A stretch of DNA of 64,000 nucleotides from Candidatus Accumulibacter sp. ACC003 (GTDB taxonomy: Bacteria > Pseudomonadota > Gammaproteobacteria > Burkholderiales > Rhodocyclaceae), in contig NZ_CAJQTX010000005.1 of assembly GCF_907163085.1 (NCBI RefSeq), positions 310,001-374,000 of the forward strand, written 5' to 3'. A program made the translations under genes and the position numbers. Below are positions 1 to 9,508 of this stretch, one piece after another. Numbering within the stretch: the first letter of the stretch is position 1; the number at the start of each line of letters is the position of its first letter. The notes below the pieces were generated by a model. That model saw only the letters and a program-made list of their open reading frames with translations. It had not been told where the DNA came from and searched no databases.

Positions 1-1
1 C

Positions 2-1213
2 GGCGTGCTGCTCTCGTTCTACGGAATGGCGCGCCAGCAGATCACGCCGGTGCGCCTGCTCGGCGTCCTGCTGGTCATCGAAGCGTCGACGATGTGCATG
101 CTGACAACGATGAACCTGCTGTGGTTCGCGGCCGCTTCGGCTGTCCAGCTGGCATTGGTCGGCTACCTCCTCTGGCGCTGGGCGTCAGCCAGCGAGGAGC
201 GGCTGGCGCTGGCGCGCTTCCTGCAGTACCAGCTGTTCGGCTGGTTGCTGTTTGTCGCCGGTTCGGTGGTGCTGGTCTGGAGCCACGTTGACGTCGTCGG
301 CGGTCGCTGGACCTTCGACCTCTTCGACCTGCTGGCGACGCCACAGCTCGGCAAGTACCAGTCGGCGGCGTTCTATCTGCTGTTCTACGGGCTGGCGATC
401 CGCACACCGCTGTTCCCGCTGCACGGCTGGCTGCCCAATTCCGCCGGTTACGGCCTGATCGCCGTCGGCCCGGTGCTGCTGCTCGGCGTCAAGGTGGGGA
501 TCTACGGGATGGCGCGCTTCCTGCTGCCGCTGACCGCCGAAGCGGTGATCGTCTGGCAACCCTATGTCGTCGCCTTCGCCATGGTCGGCGTCTTCTACGC
601 GGCGCTGCTCGCTTTCCGCCAGGCCAACCTGCGCCGCCTGCTGGCCTTTGCCGTCGTCAGCCACACCAGCCTGATCGTCATCGGCCTGTTCACGCTGCAC
701 CCGGCCGGGCTGCAGGGCGCCTTGCTGCTGGCGGTCAATTTCGGTCTGGCGATCACCGTCATGCTGATGATGATCGGCTACGTCTACCGGCGCGCCGGGA
801 CCACCAATCTCGATCGGCTCGGCGGCCTCTTCGACCGTGTTCCGTTCATCGCCATCGCTTTCCTGATCGGCGGCCTGGCGCTGCTCGGGATGCCCGGGAC
901 ACCGGGTTTCGACGCCGTGCACCTGGTCCTCGAGGCGTCGATCGAGACCTTCGGCGCGCTGCCGACGATCGCCACCGCGCTCGGCAACGTCGCCACCGCC
1001 GGTTTCCTGCTGTGGGCTTTTCAACGCGCCTTTCTGGCGGCGCGGCCGAAAGACCTGCCGGCGCGGCGCATCGCCCGCACCAGCGGCATGGAATATTTCG
1101 TTGGCGGCACGACGCTGCTGGTGCTGCTCGCCGCGGGCTTTTACCCCGAGCCGTGGTTGCGGCTGACCGATACCGCGACGCAGGCGCTGGCCGCCTATTT
1201 CCAACATGGCTGA
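2..1213 (+). CDS. NuoM-like proton-conducting membrane subunit, 5' partial
   Basis: The reading frame is open at the left edge, so the N-terminus (roughly 80-100 residues compared with a usual NuoM) lies outside the window. What remains is about 400 residues of closely packed membrane segments typical of the NuoL/M/N and Mrp antiporter fold. The TM7-8 signature is recognisable (PLFPLHGWLP followed by a GVKVGIYG helix). The lysine normally just before that signature is replaced by arginine (IRTPLFP), and the helix that should carry the channel glutamate reads LLWFAAASAVQ, without an acidic residue. The stop codon overlaps the start of a second NuoM-like gene by 8 bp, so the two are probably co-translated. 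It likely belongs to a complex I-like or related ion-translocating assembly in the inner membrane. The exact complex cannot be told from this edge. Confidence 0.8.
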   Translation, partial: GVLLSFYGMARQQITPVRLLGVLLVIEASTMCMLTTMNLLWFAAASAVQLALVGYLLWRWASASEERLALARFLQYQLFGWLLFVAGSVVLVWSHVDVVGGRWTFDLFDLLATPQLGKYQSAAFYLLFYGLAIRTPLFPLHGWLPNSAGYGLIAVGPVLLLGVKVGIYGMARFLLPLTAEAVIVWQPYVVAFAMVGVFYAALLAFRQANLRRLLAFAVVSHTSLIVIGLFTLHPAGLQGALLLAVNFGLAITVMLMMIGYVYRRAGTTNLDRLGGLFDRVPFIAIAFLIGGLALLGMPGTPGFDAVHLVLEASIETFGALPTIATALGNVATAGFLLWAFQRAFLAARPKDLPARRIARTSGMEYFVGGTTLLVLLAAGFYPEPWLRLTDTATQALAAYFQHG

Positions 1214-2705
1214 AATCGCTTCCTGGCCCCTGTTGAGCATCCTGCTGGCGCTGCCGGTGCTCGGCGCGCTGGCCACCGCGCTGTTCCGCCACGCGCCCTG
1301 GGCACAGTGGCTGGCGCTGGCCAGCGCGCTGCTGACGCTGCTGTGGTCCTTGCTGATCGTCGCCGCCAGCGACGGCGCCGATGCGGGCTTCCAGCTGATC
1401 GATTCGGCACGCTGGATCGACGGCGTGAATATTGGCTATCTGGTCGGCGTCGACGGCATCTCGCTGCTCTTTCTGCCGGCGACGGCGCTGCTCTTCTGCG
1501 GCGCGGTGGTCGCCGGCTGGCGCGTCTCGGCGACGGCGACGCCGCTGCCGCCGGGCTTGTACTTCGCCTTGCTGCTGTTGCTCGAAGCGGCCACGCTGGG
1601 CGTCTTTTGCGCGCTTGACACGATCCTGTTTTTCTTCTGCTGGGAGTTGACGCTGCTGCCGACCTACTTCCTGGTCAGCCTGTGGGGCGTCGGCGCCGGC
1701 CGCCAGACAGCCGCCGTGCGCTATTTTCTGGTGATGCTGGCGAGCGGCGTACCGCTGCTGTTCGGGCTCCTGGCCGTCGCCTTTGGCCACGTCGCCGCCG
1801 GTGCGCCGCTGGCCTTCGACCTGCCGACGCTGCTCGCCACGCCGCTGCCCGCTGGCGCGCAATACGCGGTCTTTCTGCTGCTGCTGATCGGCTTTGCCGC
1901 CAAGGTGCCGCTGGTGCCCCTGCACACCTGGCTGCCGTCGCTGGCGATGGGCGCGCCAGCGGCGGTAACGGCGCTGATCGTCGGCCTGAAACTCGGCGCT
2001 TACGGGCTGATCCGGCTGGCCATCCCGCTGGCGCCGACCGCCGCCAGCGAACTGCACTGGTTGCTCGCCGGTCTCGGCACGCTGGCGATGCTCTACGGCG
2101 CCGTCGCCGCGCTGGCGCACAGCAATCTGCGCGGCGTCCTGGCGTATACGAGCATCTCGCACGTCGGCCTGGTGGTGCTGGCGCTGGCGACCTTCTCGGC
2201 TTCGGCGCTGCAGGGCGCGGTGTTGCAGCTGCTCAATTTCAGCGTCGCCGCCGGTGGCGGCTTTCTGGTGCTCGCCTTTCTGCAGCGGCGCTGTGGCTCG
2301 ACCGACATCGCGCAGCTCGGTGGCGTGATGCGCAGCATGCCGCGGCTGTCGGGTTTCTTCCTGCTGTTCGGGCTGGCCGGCATCGGCCTGCCGGGAAGCA
2401 GCGGTTTCCCCGGCGAACTGCTGATCATCGTCGCCGCACTGCACAGCCATACCGGTGCCGGCCTGGCGGCCCTGTTCGGCACGGTGCTCGCCGCCGCCGC
2501 GTTCCTGGCACCGTTCCGGCACGCTTTTCTCGGGCCACTGCGCGACGCCGACGTCGCCGCCGGCAAGGACCTGCTGCCGCGCGAGCTGGCGCTGCTGCTG
2601 GCGCCGGCAGCGCTGATTGTGGCGTTTGGCGTTTGGCCGATGCCGCTTGTCGAGCGGCTGCGGCCGACCGCCGAAGCCTGGGTGGCGGCGCTGGCGGGCT
2701 TGTAG
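1206..2705 (+). CDS. NuoM-like proton-translocating subunit (complex I-type)
   Basis: A 499-aa polytopic inner-membrane protein of the NuoM/antiporter-like family, close to the usual length. The expected channel residues are present: Glu147 in LFFFCWELTLLP, Lys233 in AAKVPLVPLHTWLP and Lys262 in the following GLKLGAYGL helix. It starts within the end of the preceding NuoM-like gene (8-bp overlap). No nuoN or other complex I gene follows; the next gene is a cyclic-di-GMP protein. A tandem pair of M-type subunits resembles alternative complex I layouts with two NuoM copies, but the missing left-hand context prevents a firm assignment. The family is certain; the particular complex is inferred. 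Confidence 0.85.
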   Translation: MAEIASWPLLSILLALPVLGALATALFRHAPWAQWLALASALLTLLWSLLIVAASDGADAGFQLIDSARWIDGVNIGYLVGVDGISLLFLPATALLFCGAVVAGWRVSATATPLPPGLYFALLLLLEAATLGVFCALDTILFFFCWELTLLPTYFLVSLWGVGAGRQTAAVRYFLVMLASGVPLLFGLLAVAFGHVAAGAPLAFDLPTLLATPLPAGAQYAVFLLLLIGFAAKVPLVPLHTWLPSLAMGAPAAVTALIVGLKLGAYGLIRLAIPLAPTAASELHWLLAGLGTLAMLYGAVAALAHSNLRGVLAYTSISHVGLVVLALATFSASALQGAVLQLLNFSVAAGGGFLVLAFLQRRCGSTDIAQLGGVMRSMPRLSGFFLLFGLAGIGLPGSSGFPGELLIIVAALHSHTGAGLAALFGTVLAAAAFLAPFRHAFLGPLRDADVAAGKDLLPRELALLLAPAALIVAFGVWPMPLVERLRPTAEAWVAALAGL

Positions 2706-2729
2706 CGACGAGCGTGCGGCGCCGCCGCC

Positions 2730-2751
2730 GACGGCTGGACGGCAAGCCGTC
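2730..2751 (+). terminator. Hairpin after the NuoM pair, possible terminator
   Basis: A 7-bp perfect inverted repeat (GACGGCT and AGCCGTC, 8-nt loop) sits 25 bp after the NuoM-like stop and ahead of the next gene. There is no U-tract, so intrinsic termination is doubtful. A TATGCT hexamer at 2759-2764 could be a -10 element for the following gene. Confidence 0.25.
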
Positions 2752-2770
2752 GATCGCCTATGCTCGGCGA

Positions 2771-5770
2771 ATGGACAATCAGCGCGAACGTGTCTACTCG
2801 CTGCACCGGACCATTTTCACGCGCGTCGCGCTGTTGCTAACCGGCACGACGCTGCTCGCCGCGCTCCTGTTCGTTCTCTTTGCGGTCTTCCCGGTAGCCA
2901 AGCGTATCGCCGAAAGCCAGTTCAACGAGGCCGTGCAACGGACCGACGCGGCCTTGAGCGCCTTGTTCTCACCGGCTGAAGACCTCTTGCGCGTCAGTCG
3001 TCGATGGCTTGAGGGTGCGGCACCCGATATTGACTCGCCGGCGGCCTTCAATCGACTGTTCCAGGCGATCATCGACAGCAAGGCCAACGTCACGTCGGTG
3101 GTCGGCGGCACGTCGACCGGCCAAGGCTGGTTGCTCCTGCAACGCCCCGATGGCGGCTGGCTGAACCGACTGAGCGATCTCCCGCGCTGGGGAAAACGCC
3201 ATCAGATGGTCGAGCATGCACTGGACGGTCAGACACAGACTTACTGGAAGGAACTCGATTATGACCCCCGCCAACGGCCGTGGTACCGGGGCGCGATCGA
3301 GAACCGAGGTGGCGACAGTATGCACTGGACGGCCCCCTACGCGTTCCTCAGCACCGGCGAGGCCGGGGTGACCGTATCGACGATGGTGCCGCTCAAGGAC
3401 GGTCGAGACCTGGTCGTGGGTTTCGATCTGAAGCTCAGCGATCTGTCGCAGAAAACGATGCTGTCGACGGTCGGCAAGCGTGGGCTGGTGACGGTGATCG
3501 GCGACGACGAGCGTGTTCTGGCCTTGCCGCGGCGACCTGCGGCGGTCAGCGAGGCGGCGTGGTTGGGGCAGGTGCTGCAGCCGGCACAAGACCTGGGTTT
3601 GCCGCCTTTGCGCGACGCTTTGGCGGCCTGGCGAGACGCTGGCAAGCCGGCCGACGCGATCACCAGCTTTGCCTCCGGCGGCAGCCGCTGGCTGCTGAGC
3701 GCCCGCCAGCATCGCCTCGGTCAGCAAACGCTGTGGATTCTGGCGCTGGCGCCGGAGGCGGATTTTTCCCCCTCGTGGCTGAAAGTGTCAGTGGTTCTCG
3801 GTGGCGCGACCCTTTTCGTCCTGGCGATCGCGCTGCTGCTGACGCACGCGCTGGCACAACGGCTGGCGCGGCCGCTCGAAACACTGGCCAGGGATAGCGA
3901 GCGCATCGGCCAGCTCGATTTCCTGCCGGTCGAACGTCGCCAAAGCCGCGTTGCCGAGATCAGGCAACTGCAGCTTTCGCAAGAGACGATGCGCCAGACG
4001 CTGCAGGAGTACCAGCACGAACTCGCTGGCCAGGCCGGCAGCCTGCGCAGTCAGGTCGCCGCACTGGAAGCGACCAGGGCCGATTTACGGGCCAGCGAGC
4101 GGCGCTTGCGCTGCTTTTACGACCTCGGCCTGGTGGGGCTGGCGATTACCTCGCCGGAGCAGCGCTGGGTCCACACCAACGACTACATTTGTCGTCTGCT
4201 CGGTTATGCGGAGGACCAACTGCATCAGATGTCGTGGGCGCAACTGACGCATGCGGACGACCTCGCCGCCGATCTCGAACAGTTTCGGGCGATGCTCGCT
4301 GGCGAAATCGACGGTTACGAAATCGAAAAGCGCTTCGTCAGCCATGCCGGCCAGGTGGTACCGACGCGCCTGGTGGCGCGTTGCGTGCGCAAGCCCGATC
4401 GCTCGGTCGATTTCATCGCGATGATGATCGACGACCTCAGCGAACGCAAGCGCACCGCCGAGCGGATCCACTACCTGGCTAACTTCGACGCGCTGACCGG
4501 CCTGCCGAATCGCAGCCAGCTGAACGAACGAATGAAGTCTTCACTCGGCGTTGCCAGGCGCAACCAGCAGTCGGTGGCGCTGATGTTTCTCGACCTCGAT
4601 CACTTCAAGGACATCAACGATAGCCTCGGGCACAGCGTCGGCGACGCCCTGCTGATCGAATTGGCGACACGGCTGCGGCAGGTTCTGCGCGACGAAGACA
4701 CGGTCTCGCGCCTCGGTGGCGACGAGTTCATCCTGTCGCTGTACGGTGCCGATGCGCGCGGCGCGTCGCGCATTGCGCAAAAACTGCTGGACGTCATTGC
4801 CCAACCCTACCGCATTGAACAGCATGACCTGCACGTCACCGCGTCGATCGGTATTGCGCTGTTTCCGGCTGACGGCAGCGACCTCGAAACGCTTTCCCGG
4901 AACGCCGATTCGGCGATGTACCGCGCCAAGCAGGAAGGCCGCCATGGCTATCGATTCTTTACCAGCGAAATGCAGGCGCGTTCGGCTCGCCATCTGAAGT
5001 TGATTTCGGCCTTGCGGCAGGCCATTGAACTCGAGCAACTGCAGCTGCACTACCAACCGCAGGTGCTCATGAAAGGGGGGCGGATTATCGGCGCCGAAGC
5101 CTTGCTGCGCTGGACGCACCCGACGCTCGGCGCGGTTTCCCCAGGCGAATTCATTCCGGCGGCCGAAGACAGCGGCCTGATCGTCGCGATCGGCGAATGG
5201 GTGATCCGGCAGGCCGTGCGGCAGGGCAAGCGCTGGATCGAAGCGGGCCTCGAACCGCTGATCATCGCCGTGAACCTTTCGGCGGTGCAGTTTCGTCATC
5301 CCGACTTGCCGGATCTGATCACCCGCATCCTCGACGAAGAGCAGCTGCCGCCGGAGTATCTCGAACTCGAACTGACCGAGGGCGTGGCGATGCACGACCC
5401 GCCGGGAGCGATTGCCGTCATGAACAGGCTGCATGCGCGCGGCGTGCGGATGTCGATCGACGATTTTGGTACCGGCTATTCATCCTTGAGCTACCTGAAG
5501 AAGTTCAAGGTGTACAAGCTCAAGATCGATCAGTCCTTCGTGCGCGACATCAGCACCGATGCTGAAGACAAGGCGATCGTCAGCGCAATCATCCGCATGG
5601 CGCAGACCCTCGGCTTGCGGACCATCGCCGAAGGCGTCGAGACCGCTGGGCAACTGGCCTTCCTAGCCGACGAAGCTTGCGACGAGGTGCAGGGTTACTA
5701 CTATAGCAAGCCGCTGCCCGCCGACGAATTCGAGCGTTTCGTGCGCACGCACGCGGCGCGGCGGCGCTAG
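2771..5770 (+). CDS. Membrane Cache-HAMP-PAS-GGDEF-EAL cyclic-di-GMP protein
   Basis: A 999-aa signalling protein. TM1 is at about residues 22-42. A periplasmic Cache-type sensor with an RPWYRGA motif lies near residue 168. TM2 is at about 339-362, followed by a HAMP/coiled-coil stretch, a PAS domain (about 447-557), GGDEF (RLGGDEF near 649) and EAL (EALLRW near 776, with DDFGTGYSSLSYL further on). The GGDEF motif is intact and is preceded by an RDED I-site, so both diguanylate cyclase activity and product inhibition are plausible. The EAL signature residues are also present, so it may be bifunctional. The reading frame is open for over 1 kb upstream; ATG 2771 was chosen because it directly precedes the first membrane helix and lies outside the NuoM gene. 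The ligand of the sensor domain is unknown. Confidence 0.93.
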   Translation: MDNQRERVYSLHRTIFTRVALLLTGTTLLAALLFVLFAVFPVAKRIAESQFNEAVQRTDAALSALFSPAEDLLRVSRRWLEGAAPDIDSPAAFNRLFQAIIDSKANVTSVVGGTSTGQGWLLLQRPDGGWLNRLSDLPRWGKRHQMVEHALDGQTQTYWKELDYDPRQRPWYRGAIENRGGDSMHWTAPYAFLSTGEAGVTVSTMVPLKDGRDLVVGFDLKLSDLSQKTMLSTVGKRGLVTVIGDDERVLALPRRPAAVSEAAWLGQVLQPAQDLGLPPLRDALAAWRDAGKPADAITSFASGGSRWLLSARQHRLGQQTLWILALAPEADFSPSWLKVSVVLGGATLFVLAIALLLTHALAQRLARPLETLARDSERIGQLDFLPVERRQSRVAEIRQLQLSQETMRQTLQEYQHELAGQAGSLRSQVAALEATRADLRASERRLRCFYDLGLVGLAITSPEQRWVHTNDYICRLLGYAEDQLHQMSWAQLTHADDLAADLEQFRAMLAGEIDGYEIEKRFVSHAGQVVPTRLVARCVRKPDRSVDFIAMMIDDLSERKRTAERIHYLANFDALTGLPNRSQLNERMKSSLGVARRNQQSVALMFLDLDHFKDINDSLGHSVGDALLIELATRLRQVLRDEDTVSRLGGDEFILSLYGADARGASRIAQKLLDVIAQPYRIEQHDLHVTASIGIALFPADGSDLETLSRNADSAMYRAKQEGRHGYRFFTSEMQARSARHLKLISALRQAIELEQLQLHYQPQVLMKGGRIIGAEALLRWTHPTLGAVSPGEFIPAAEDSGLIVAIGEWVIRQAVRQGKRWIEAGLEPLIIAVNLSAVQFRHPDLPDLITRILDEEQLPPEYLELELTEGVAMHDPPGAIAVMNRLHARGVRMSIDDFGTGYSSLSYLKKFKVYKLKIDQSFVRDISTDAEDKAIVSAIIRMAQTLGLRTIAEGVETAGQLAFLADEACDEVQGYYYSKPLPADEFERFVRTHAARRR

Positions 5771-5807
5771 GCGCGGCAGCCGGCGCGCCGTGCGTCGCCG
5801 CGTCTGA

Positions 5808-6110
5808 TCAGACAACGGCCCTGAGGGCGATCACGGCGGCGACGCCAATGGCCACCACGACGATCATCGGCAAGCGCAGAAAAGCCGCGCCGGCGGTAAT
5901 CACCGCAGCAATCGTTTCGGCCGGCCCGCTGCTGAGCACCGTCGGTGCGATGACCGCCATCAGTACCGCCGGCGGCAGCGCGTCGAGTGCCGCCTTGAGC
6001 CGGCCCTTGACGGTGACTCCCTGCATCAGATAGAGACCACCGATGCGCGTCAGATAGGTTGCGAGCGCCATGGCGATGATCGTCGCCAGACTCAGAAGAT
6101 CAGCGCTCAT
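5808..6110 (-). CDS. azlD: AzlD-type branched-chain amino acid exporter small subunit
   Basis: A 100-aa protein with three or four hydrophobic helices and the AzlD family pattern (ATYLTRIGG, LDALPPAVLMAVIAPTVL). It pairs with the large AzlC permease in exporting branched-chain amino acids and their analogues. Its start overlaps the stop of azlC in an ATGA (6107-6110), so the two are translationally coupled. It is convergent with the cyclic-di-GMP gene, with only 37 bp between the stop codons. Confidence 0.88.
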   Translation of the reverse strand: MSADLLSLATIIAMALATYLTRIGGLYLMQGVTVKGRLKAALDALPPAVLMAVIAPTVLSSGPAETIAAVITAGAAFLRLPMIVVVAIGVAAVIALRAVV

Positions 6111-6829
6111 GGCGCGTCTCCCCGGTCCGCCTCTGCCGCTTCTTGCTCGCTGTGCAGGACGGCGGCAACGATCACGCCCGCCAGGCCGCCAATGACGATG
6201 TACCAGGCGCCGGCGAGCGCGAGTTTGGCGAGAGCCGCGCTGACGGCACTGGCGGCGAGCACGGCGCCGGTGCGCGGGCCCTTCCAGAAGCCGGCCAGGA
6301 TGGCGATGAACATCGCCGAGAAGGCGAAATCGAAGCCATACGCCGCCGGATCGCCCAGCGAGCGCCCGGCGATTGCACCGGCCAGCGAGGCCGAGGTCCA
6401 CACCAGCCACATCGACACCGCAACGCCGAAGTAATACGCCGGCCGCAGCGCCTCGCCGAGCACCTTGCGTTCGGCGAAGGCCCAGCTCTCGTCGGTCATC
6501 AGGAACATCGCCAGCAGCCGACCCGGCGTCGAGAACTCGCCGAGATGCCGCTGCAGCGAGGCGCCCATCAGCAGATGCCGGACGTTGACGATGAAGGTAG
6601 TGACGACGATCAGCAACAGCGGCACCGGGTCGCGCCACATGTCGACGGCGATGAATTGCGCCGCACCGGCAAAAACGGTGGCGCTGGTCAGCCACGCCGC
6701 GAAGGGTGAAAATCCCTTGGCCGCGGCGAGCGTACCCCACAGCAGGCCGATTGGCACCGCCGCCGCCAGCACCGGCAGGATGTCGAAGACGCCACGAGCG
6801 AAATCGGTCGCGCGCGAAGGGCCAGGCAT
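6107..6829 (-). CDS. azlC: AzlC-type branched-chain amino acid exporter large subunit
   Basis: A 240-aa inner-membrane permease with the AzlC pattern (ARGVFDILPVLAAAVPIGLLWGTLA near the N-terminus, GASLQRHLG, TDESWAF in the middle). ATG 6829 is preferred over a TTG 15 bp upstream because GGAG lies 6 nt before it. With the overlapping azlD it should form the two-subunit exporter. No regulator gene (Lrp or AzlB type) is adjacent. Confidence 0.88.
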   Translation of the reverse strand: MPGPSRATDFARGVFDILPVLAAAVPIGLLWGTLAAAKGFSPFAAWLTSATVFAGAAQFIAVDMWRDPVPLLLIVVTTFIVNVRHLLMGASLQRHLGEFSTPGRLLAMFLMTDESWAFAERKVLGEALRPAYYFGVAVSMWLVWTSASLAGAIAGRSLGDPAAYGFDFAFSAMFIAILAGFWKGPRTGAVLAASAVSAALAKLALAGAWYIVIGGLAGVIVAAVLHSEQEAAEADRGDAP

Positions 6830-6934
6830 GGGCTGCTCCACCAAGGTCGAAATGCTCAGTACGGCTTGCCGATTGCCGGCGATGAGCGGCGCACGCCGCG
6901 CAAAAATGGCACCCCGACCGAGGCCGCCACGAGA

Positions 6935-7201
6935 TCAGGATCCGTCGGCAGCGTCGTCCGGCGAATGTTTGATCAATTCGCGAAGCATCTGGGCGGTGGC
7001 CCAGAGCATCAGCGCTATGCCGGCAACGACGGTCAGCAGCGCCGTCGGCGTGCTGGTCGGGAAGTCGGGAATGAACAGCGTCTGGCTGCGCACCAGCCAC
7101 ATCGCGCCGCTCGATAGAACGATGATGCCGGCGCCGTCGAGCAGCGCAAAGAACATCACTTTCAGCGTCACGCGCGGACGTCCGCGGCGATTGATCGGCA
7201 T
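6935..7201 (-). CDS. Small two-helix membrane protein of unknown function
   Basis: An 88-aa protein with a basic N-terminus (residues 1-13) and two clear membrane helices (about 15-37 and 51-71), ending in a short acidic tail. The ATG immediately follows the metG stop codon, so it is probably co-transcribed and coupled to metG. I recognise no family. It could be a membrane-tethered accessory protein, but nothing in the sequence gives a function. Confidence 0.6.
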   Translation of the reverse strand: MPINRRGRPRVTLKVMFFALLDGAGIIVLSSGAMWLVRSQTLFIPDFPTSTPTALLTVVAGIALMLWATAQMLRELIKHSPDDAADGS

Positions 7202-9304
7202 CTATTTGACGCGCATGCCGGCTTGCGCGCCAGCGTCGGGCGAGAGCAGGAAGATTCCCGGCGTCTCGCCGTCGGCGTCGGAGGCGGCCAGCACCATGCC
7301 TTCGGAGATCCCGAACTTCATCTTGCGCGCTGCCAGGTTGGCGACCATCACCGTCAGGCGGCCGACCAGCGCCGACGGCTCGTAGGCCGCCTTGATGCCG
7401 GCGAAGACCTGGCGGCTGCCGAGCGGGCCGACGTCGAGCAGCAAGCGGACCAGCTTGTCGGCGCCCTCGACCTGCGTCGCCTCGACGATGCGCGCGATGC
7501 GCAGGTCGACCTTGAGGAAATCGTCGATGCTGATCGCTGGCCCAGCGGCAGCGACGGCAGCCGGGGCGACGTCTGCGACGGCGACGGCGGCGGCTGGTTC
7601 CGCAGGCGGCGGTGGCGCCGGCGGCGGAGTGGCGCTCAGCGACTGACGGTTGGCGGCCAGCAGCGCATCGACCTGCTTCTTGTCGACGCGCGTCAACAGG
7701 TGCTGATAGGCATTGATGGCATGCCCGGCGGCGAGGACCGTGTCGCTGTCGTGCCAGACGAAGGGCGCGACGTTGAGGAAGGCTTCGGCCTTGGCGGCCA
7801 GCGCCGGCAGCACCGGTTTGAGCAAAATGGTGAGCAGCCGGAAGAGGTTCAACGCGTTGCTGCACGCCGCCTGCAGCTCGCCCTCGCGAGCGGGCTGGCG
7901 GGCGAGTTCCCAGGGTTTGACGCTGTCGACGTACTGGTTGGCGAGATCGGTGAGCGCCATCACCTCGCGAATCGCCTTGCTGAACTCGCGCGCTTCATAG
8001 TGATCGGCGATTTGTGGCGCACGCGCACGGATGGCGTTGATCGCCGGCAGCGACTCATCGCAGACGCACAGCTGGCCGGCGAAACGCTTGACGATAAAAC
8101 CCGCGGAACGACTGGCGATGTTGACAAACTTGCCGACCAGATCGGAGTTGACGCGGGCGATGAAGTCGTCGAGGTTGAGGTCGATGTCTTCCATCGAACT
8201 CGACAGCTTGGCGGCGTAGTAGTAGCGCAGCCACTCGGGATCGAGGCCCTCCGCCAGATAGCTTTCGGCGGTGATGAAGGTGCCGCGTGACTTCGACATC
8301 TTGGCACCATCGACGGTCAGGAAGCCGTGCGCGAAAACCTTGCTCGGCGTCCGGTAGCCGGCGTGTTGAAGTTCGGCCGGCCAGAACAGCGCGTGGAAGT
8401 AGAGGATGTCCTTGCCGATGAAATGGTACAGTTCGGCGGTCGAGTCCGGGCCCCAGTATTCGTCGAAGTCGAGTCCTTCACGCGCGCACAGGTTCTTGAA
8501 CGCGCCCATGTAGCCGATCGGCGCGTCGAGCCAGACGTAGAAGTATTTTCCTGGCGCGCCGGGAATCTCGAAGCCGAAGTACGGTGCTTCGCGCGAGATG
8601 TCCCAGTCGGTGAGCTTGCTCTCGCCGACTTCGCCGAGCCACTCCTGCAGCTTGTTCGCCGCTTCGCTCTGCAGCCGGCCTTCGCCCTGCGTCCAGCGGC
8701 GCAAAAAACCCTGGCAGCGGCGGTCGGAGAGCCTGAAGAAATAGTGTTCGGACTGCCGCAACTCCGGCTTGGCGCCGGAAACGGCCGAATACGGGTTGTT
8801 CAGCTCGTTGGCCGTGTACGCCGCGCCGCAGCTCTCGCAGTTGTCGCCGTACTGGTCGTGCGCGCCGCACTTCGGGCAGTCGCCCTTGATGTAGCGGTCG
8901 GGCAGGAACATCTCTTTGAGCGGGTCGTAATACTGTTCGATGATGCGCGTGTCGATCAGCCCGGCGGCCTGCAGGCGGGCGTAGATTTCGTTGGCGCAGG
9001 CGCGCGTTTCCTCGGAGTGCGTCGTGTAGTAGTTGTCGAAACCGACGAGAAAGCCGGCGAAGTCGCGCGTATGCTCGCCGTGTACGCGTTCGATCAGCGC
9101 CTCCGGCGTGATGCCCTCCTTCTCGGCGCGCAGCATGATCGGCGTGCCATGCGTGTCGTCGGCGCAGACGTACCAGCACTGATGACCCCGCATCTTCTGG
9201 AATCGCACCCAGACGTCGGTCTGGATATACTCGACCAGATGACCGAGGTGGATGGCGCCGTTGGCGTACGGCAAGGCGGAGGTGACGAGGATCTTGCGGC
9301 TCAT
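7202..9304 (-). CDS. metG: Methionyl-tRNA synthetase
   Basis: A 700-aa class I aminoacyl-tRNA synthetase that charges tRNA-Met in the cytoplasm. It shows the HIGH-type motif (AIHLGH), the KMSKS loop (GAKMSKSRG) and a zinc-binding knuckle (CPKCG and NCESC). A Pro/Ala-rich linker leads to a C-terminal OB-fold tRNA-binding/dimerisation domain ([12 protein letters not shown]) as in the E. coli-type enzyme. The start is the ATG of [16 protein letters not shown]; 13 further codons are open upstream but are not conserved. It is followed directly by a small membrane protein gene. Confidence 0.97.
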   Translation of the reverse strand: MSRKILVTSALPYANGAIHLGHLVEYIQTDVWVRFQKMRGHQCWYVCADDTHGTPIMLRAEKEGITPEALIERVHGEHTRDFAGFLVGFDNYYTTHSEETRACANEIYARLQAAGLIDTRIIEQYYDPLKEMFLPDRYIKGDCPKCGAHDQYGDNCESCGAAYTANELNNPYSAVSGAKPELRQSEHYFFRLSDRRCQGFLRRWTQGEGRLQSEAANKLQEWLGEVGESKLTDWDISREAPYFGFEIPGAPGKYFYVWLDAPIGYMGAFKNLCAREGLDFDEYWGPDSTAELYHFIGKDILYFHALFWPAELQHAGYRTPSKVFAHGFLTVDGAKMSKSRGTFITAESYLAEGLDPEWLRYYYAAKLSSSMEDIDLNLDDFIARVNSDLVGKFVNIASRSAGFIVKRFAGQLCVCDESLPAINAIRARAPQIADHYEAREFSKAIREVMALTDLANQYVDSVKPWELARQPAREGELQAACSNALNLFRLLTILLKPVLPALAAKAEAFLNVAPFVWHDSDTVLAAGHAINAYQHLLTRVDKKQVDALLAANRQSLSATPPPAPPPPAEPAAAVAVADVAPAAVAAAGPAISIDDFLKVDLRIARIVEATQVEGADKLVRLLLDVGPLGSRQVFAGIKAAYEPSALVGRLTVMVANLAARKMKFGISEGMVLAASDADGETPGIFLLSPDAGAQAGMRVK

Positions 9305-9508
9305 GGGGCTTGGCGCAATCGGGGCAAAGCGGCATTCTACCAAAGGGCGCGCCGGGGCAGGCGGGAATGGGCGAGGAAAGGTCCGCGTAGGCTCCTCGTG
9401 CGTCGCGTCCGGCGCCCGGCTCGAGTGCTCATCCGGAGGCTGAGAGGTGCCACTTCTGCCGACCTGCAGTGGTTCCCAGCCAGTCGCGTTCGGCCAAGCA
9501 GGCGCGAG
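9305..9508. other. Intergenic region upstream of metG
   Basis: About 200 bp between the Wzz-like stop and the metG start, both on the minus strand. It should hold the end of the polysaccharide transcript and the metG promoter. I see no convincing hairpin with a U-tract, riboswitch-like fold or conserved promoter hexamers here. Confidence 0.4.

Noticed and set aside
846-2522. Long antisense frame (558 codons) opposite the NuoM-like genes
   Set aside because: Gln/Arg-rich low-complexity product typical of shadow frames in GC-rich DNA; the opposite strand has a clear membrane protein.
4541-5434. 297-codon antisense frame opposite the GGDEF-EAL gene
   Set aside because: Shadow of a well-conserved enzyme region.
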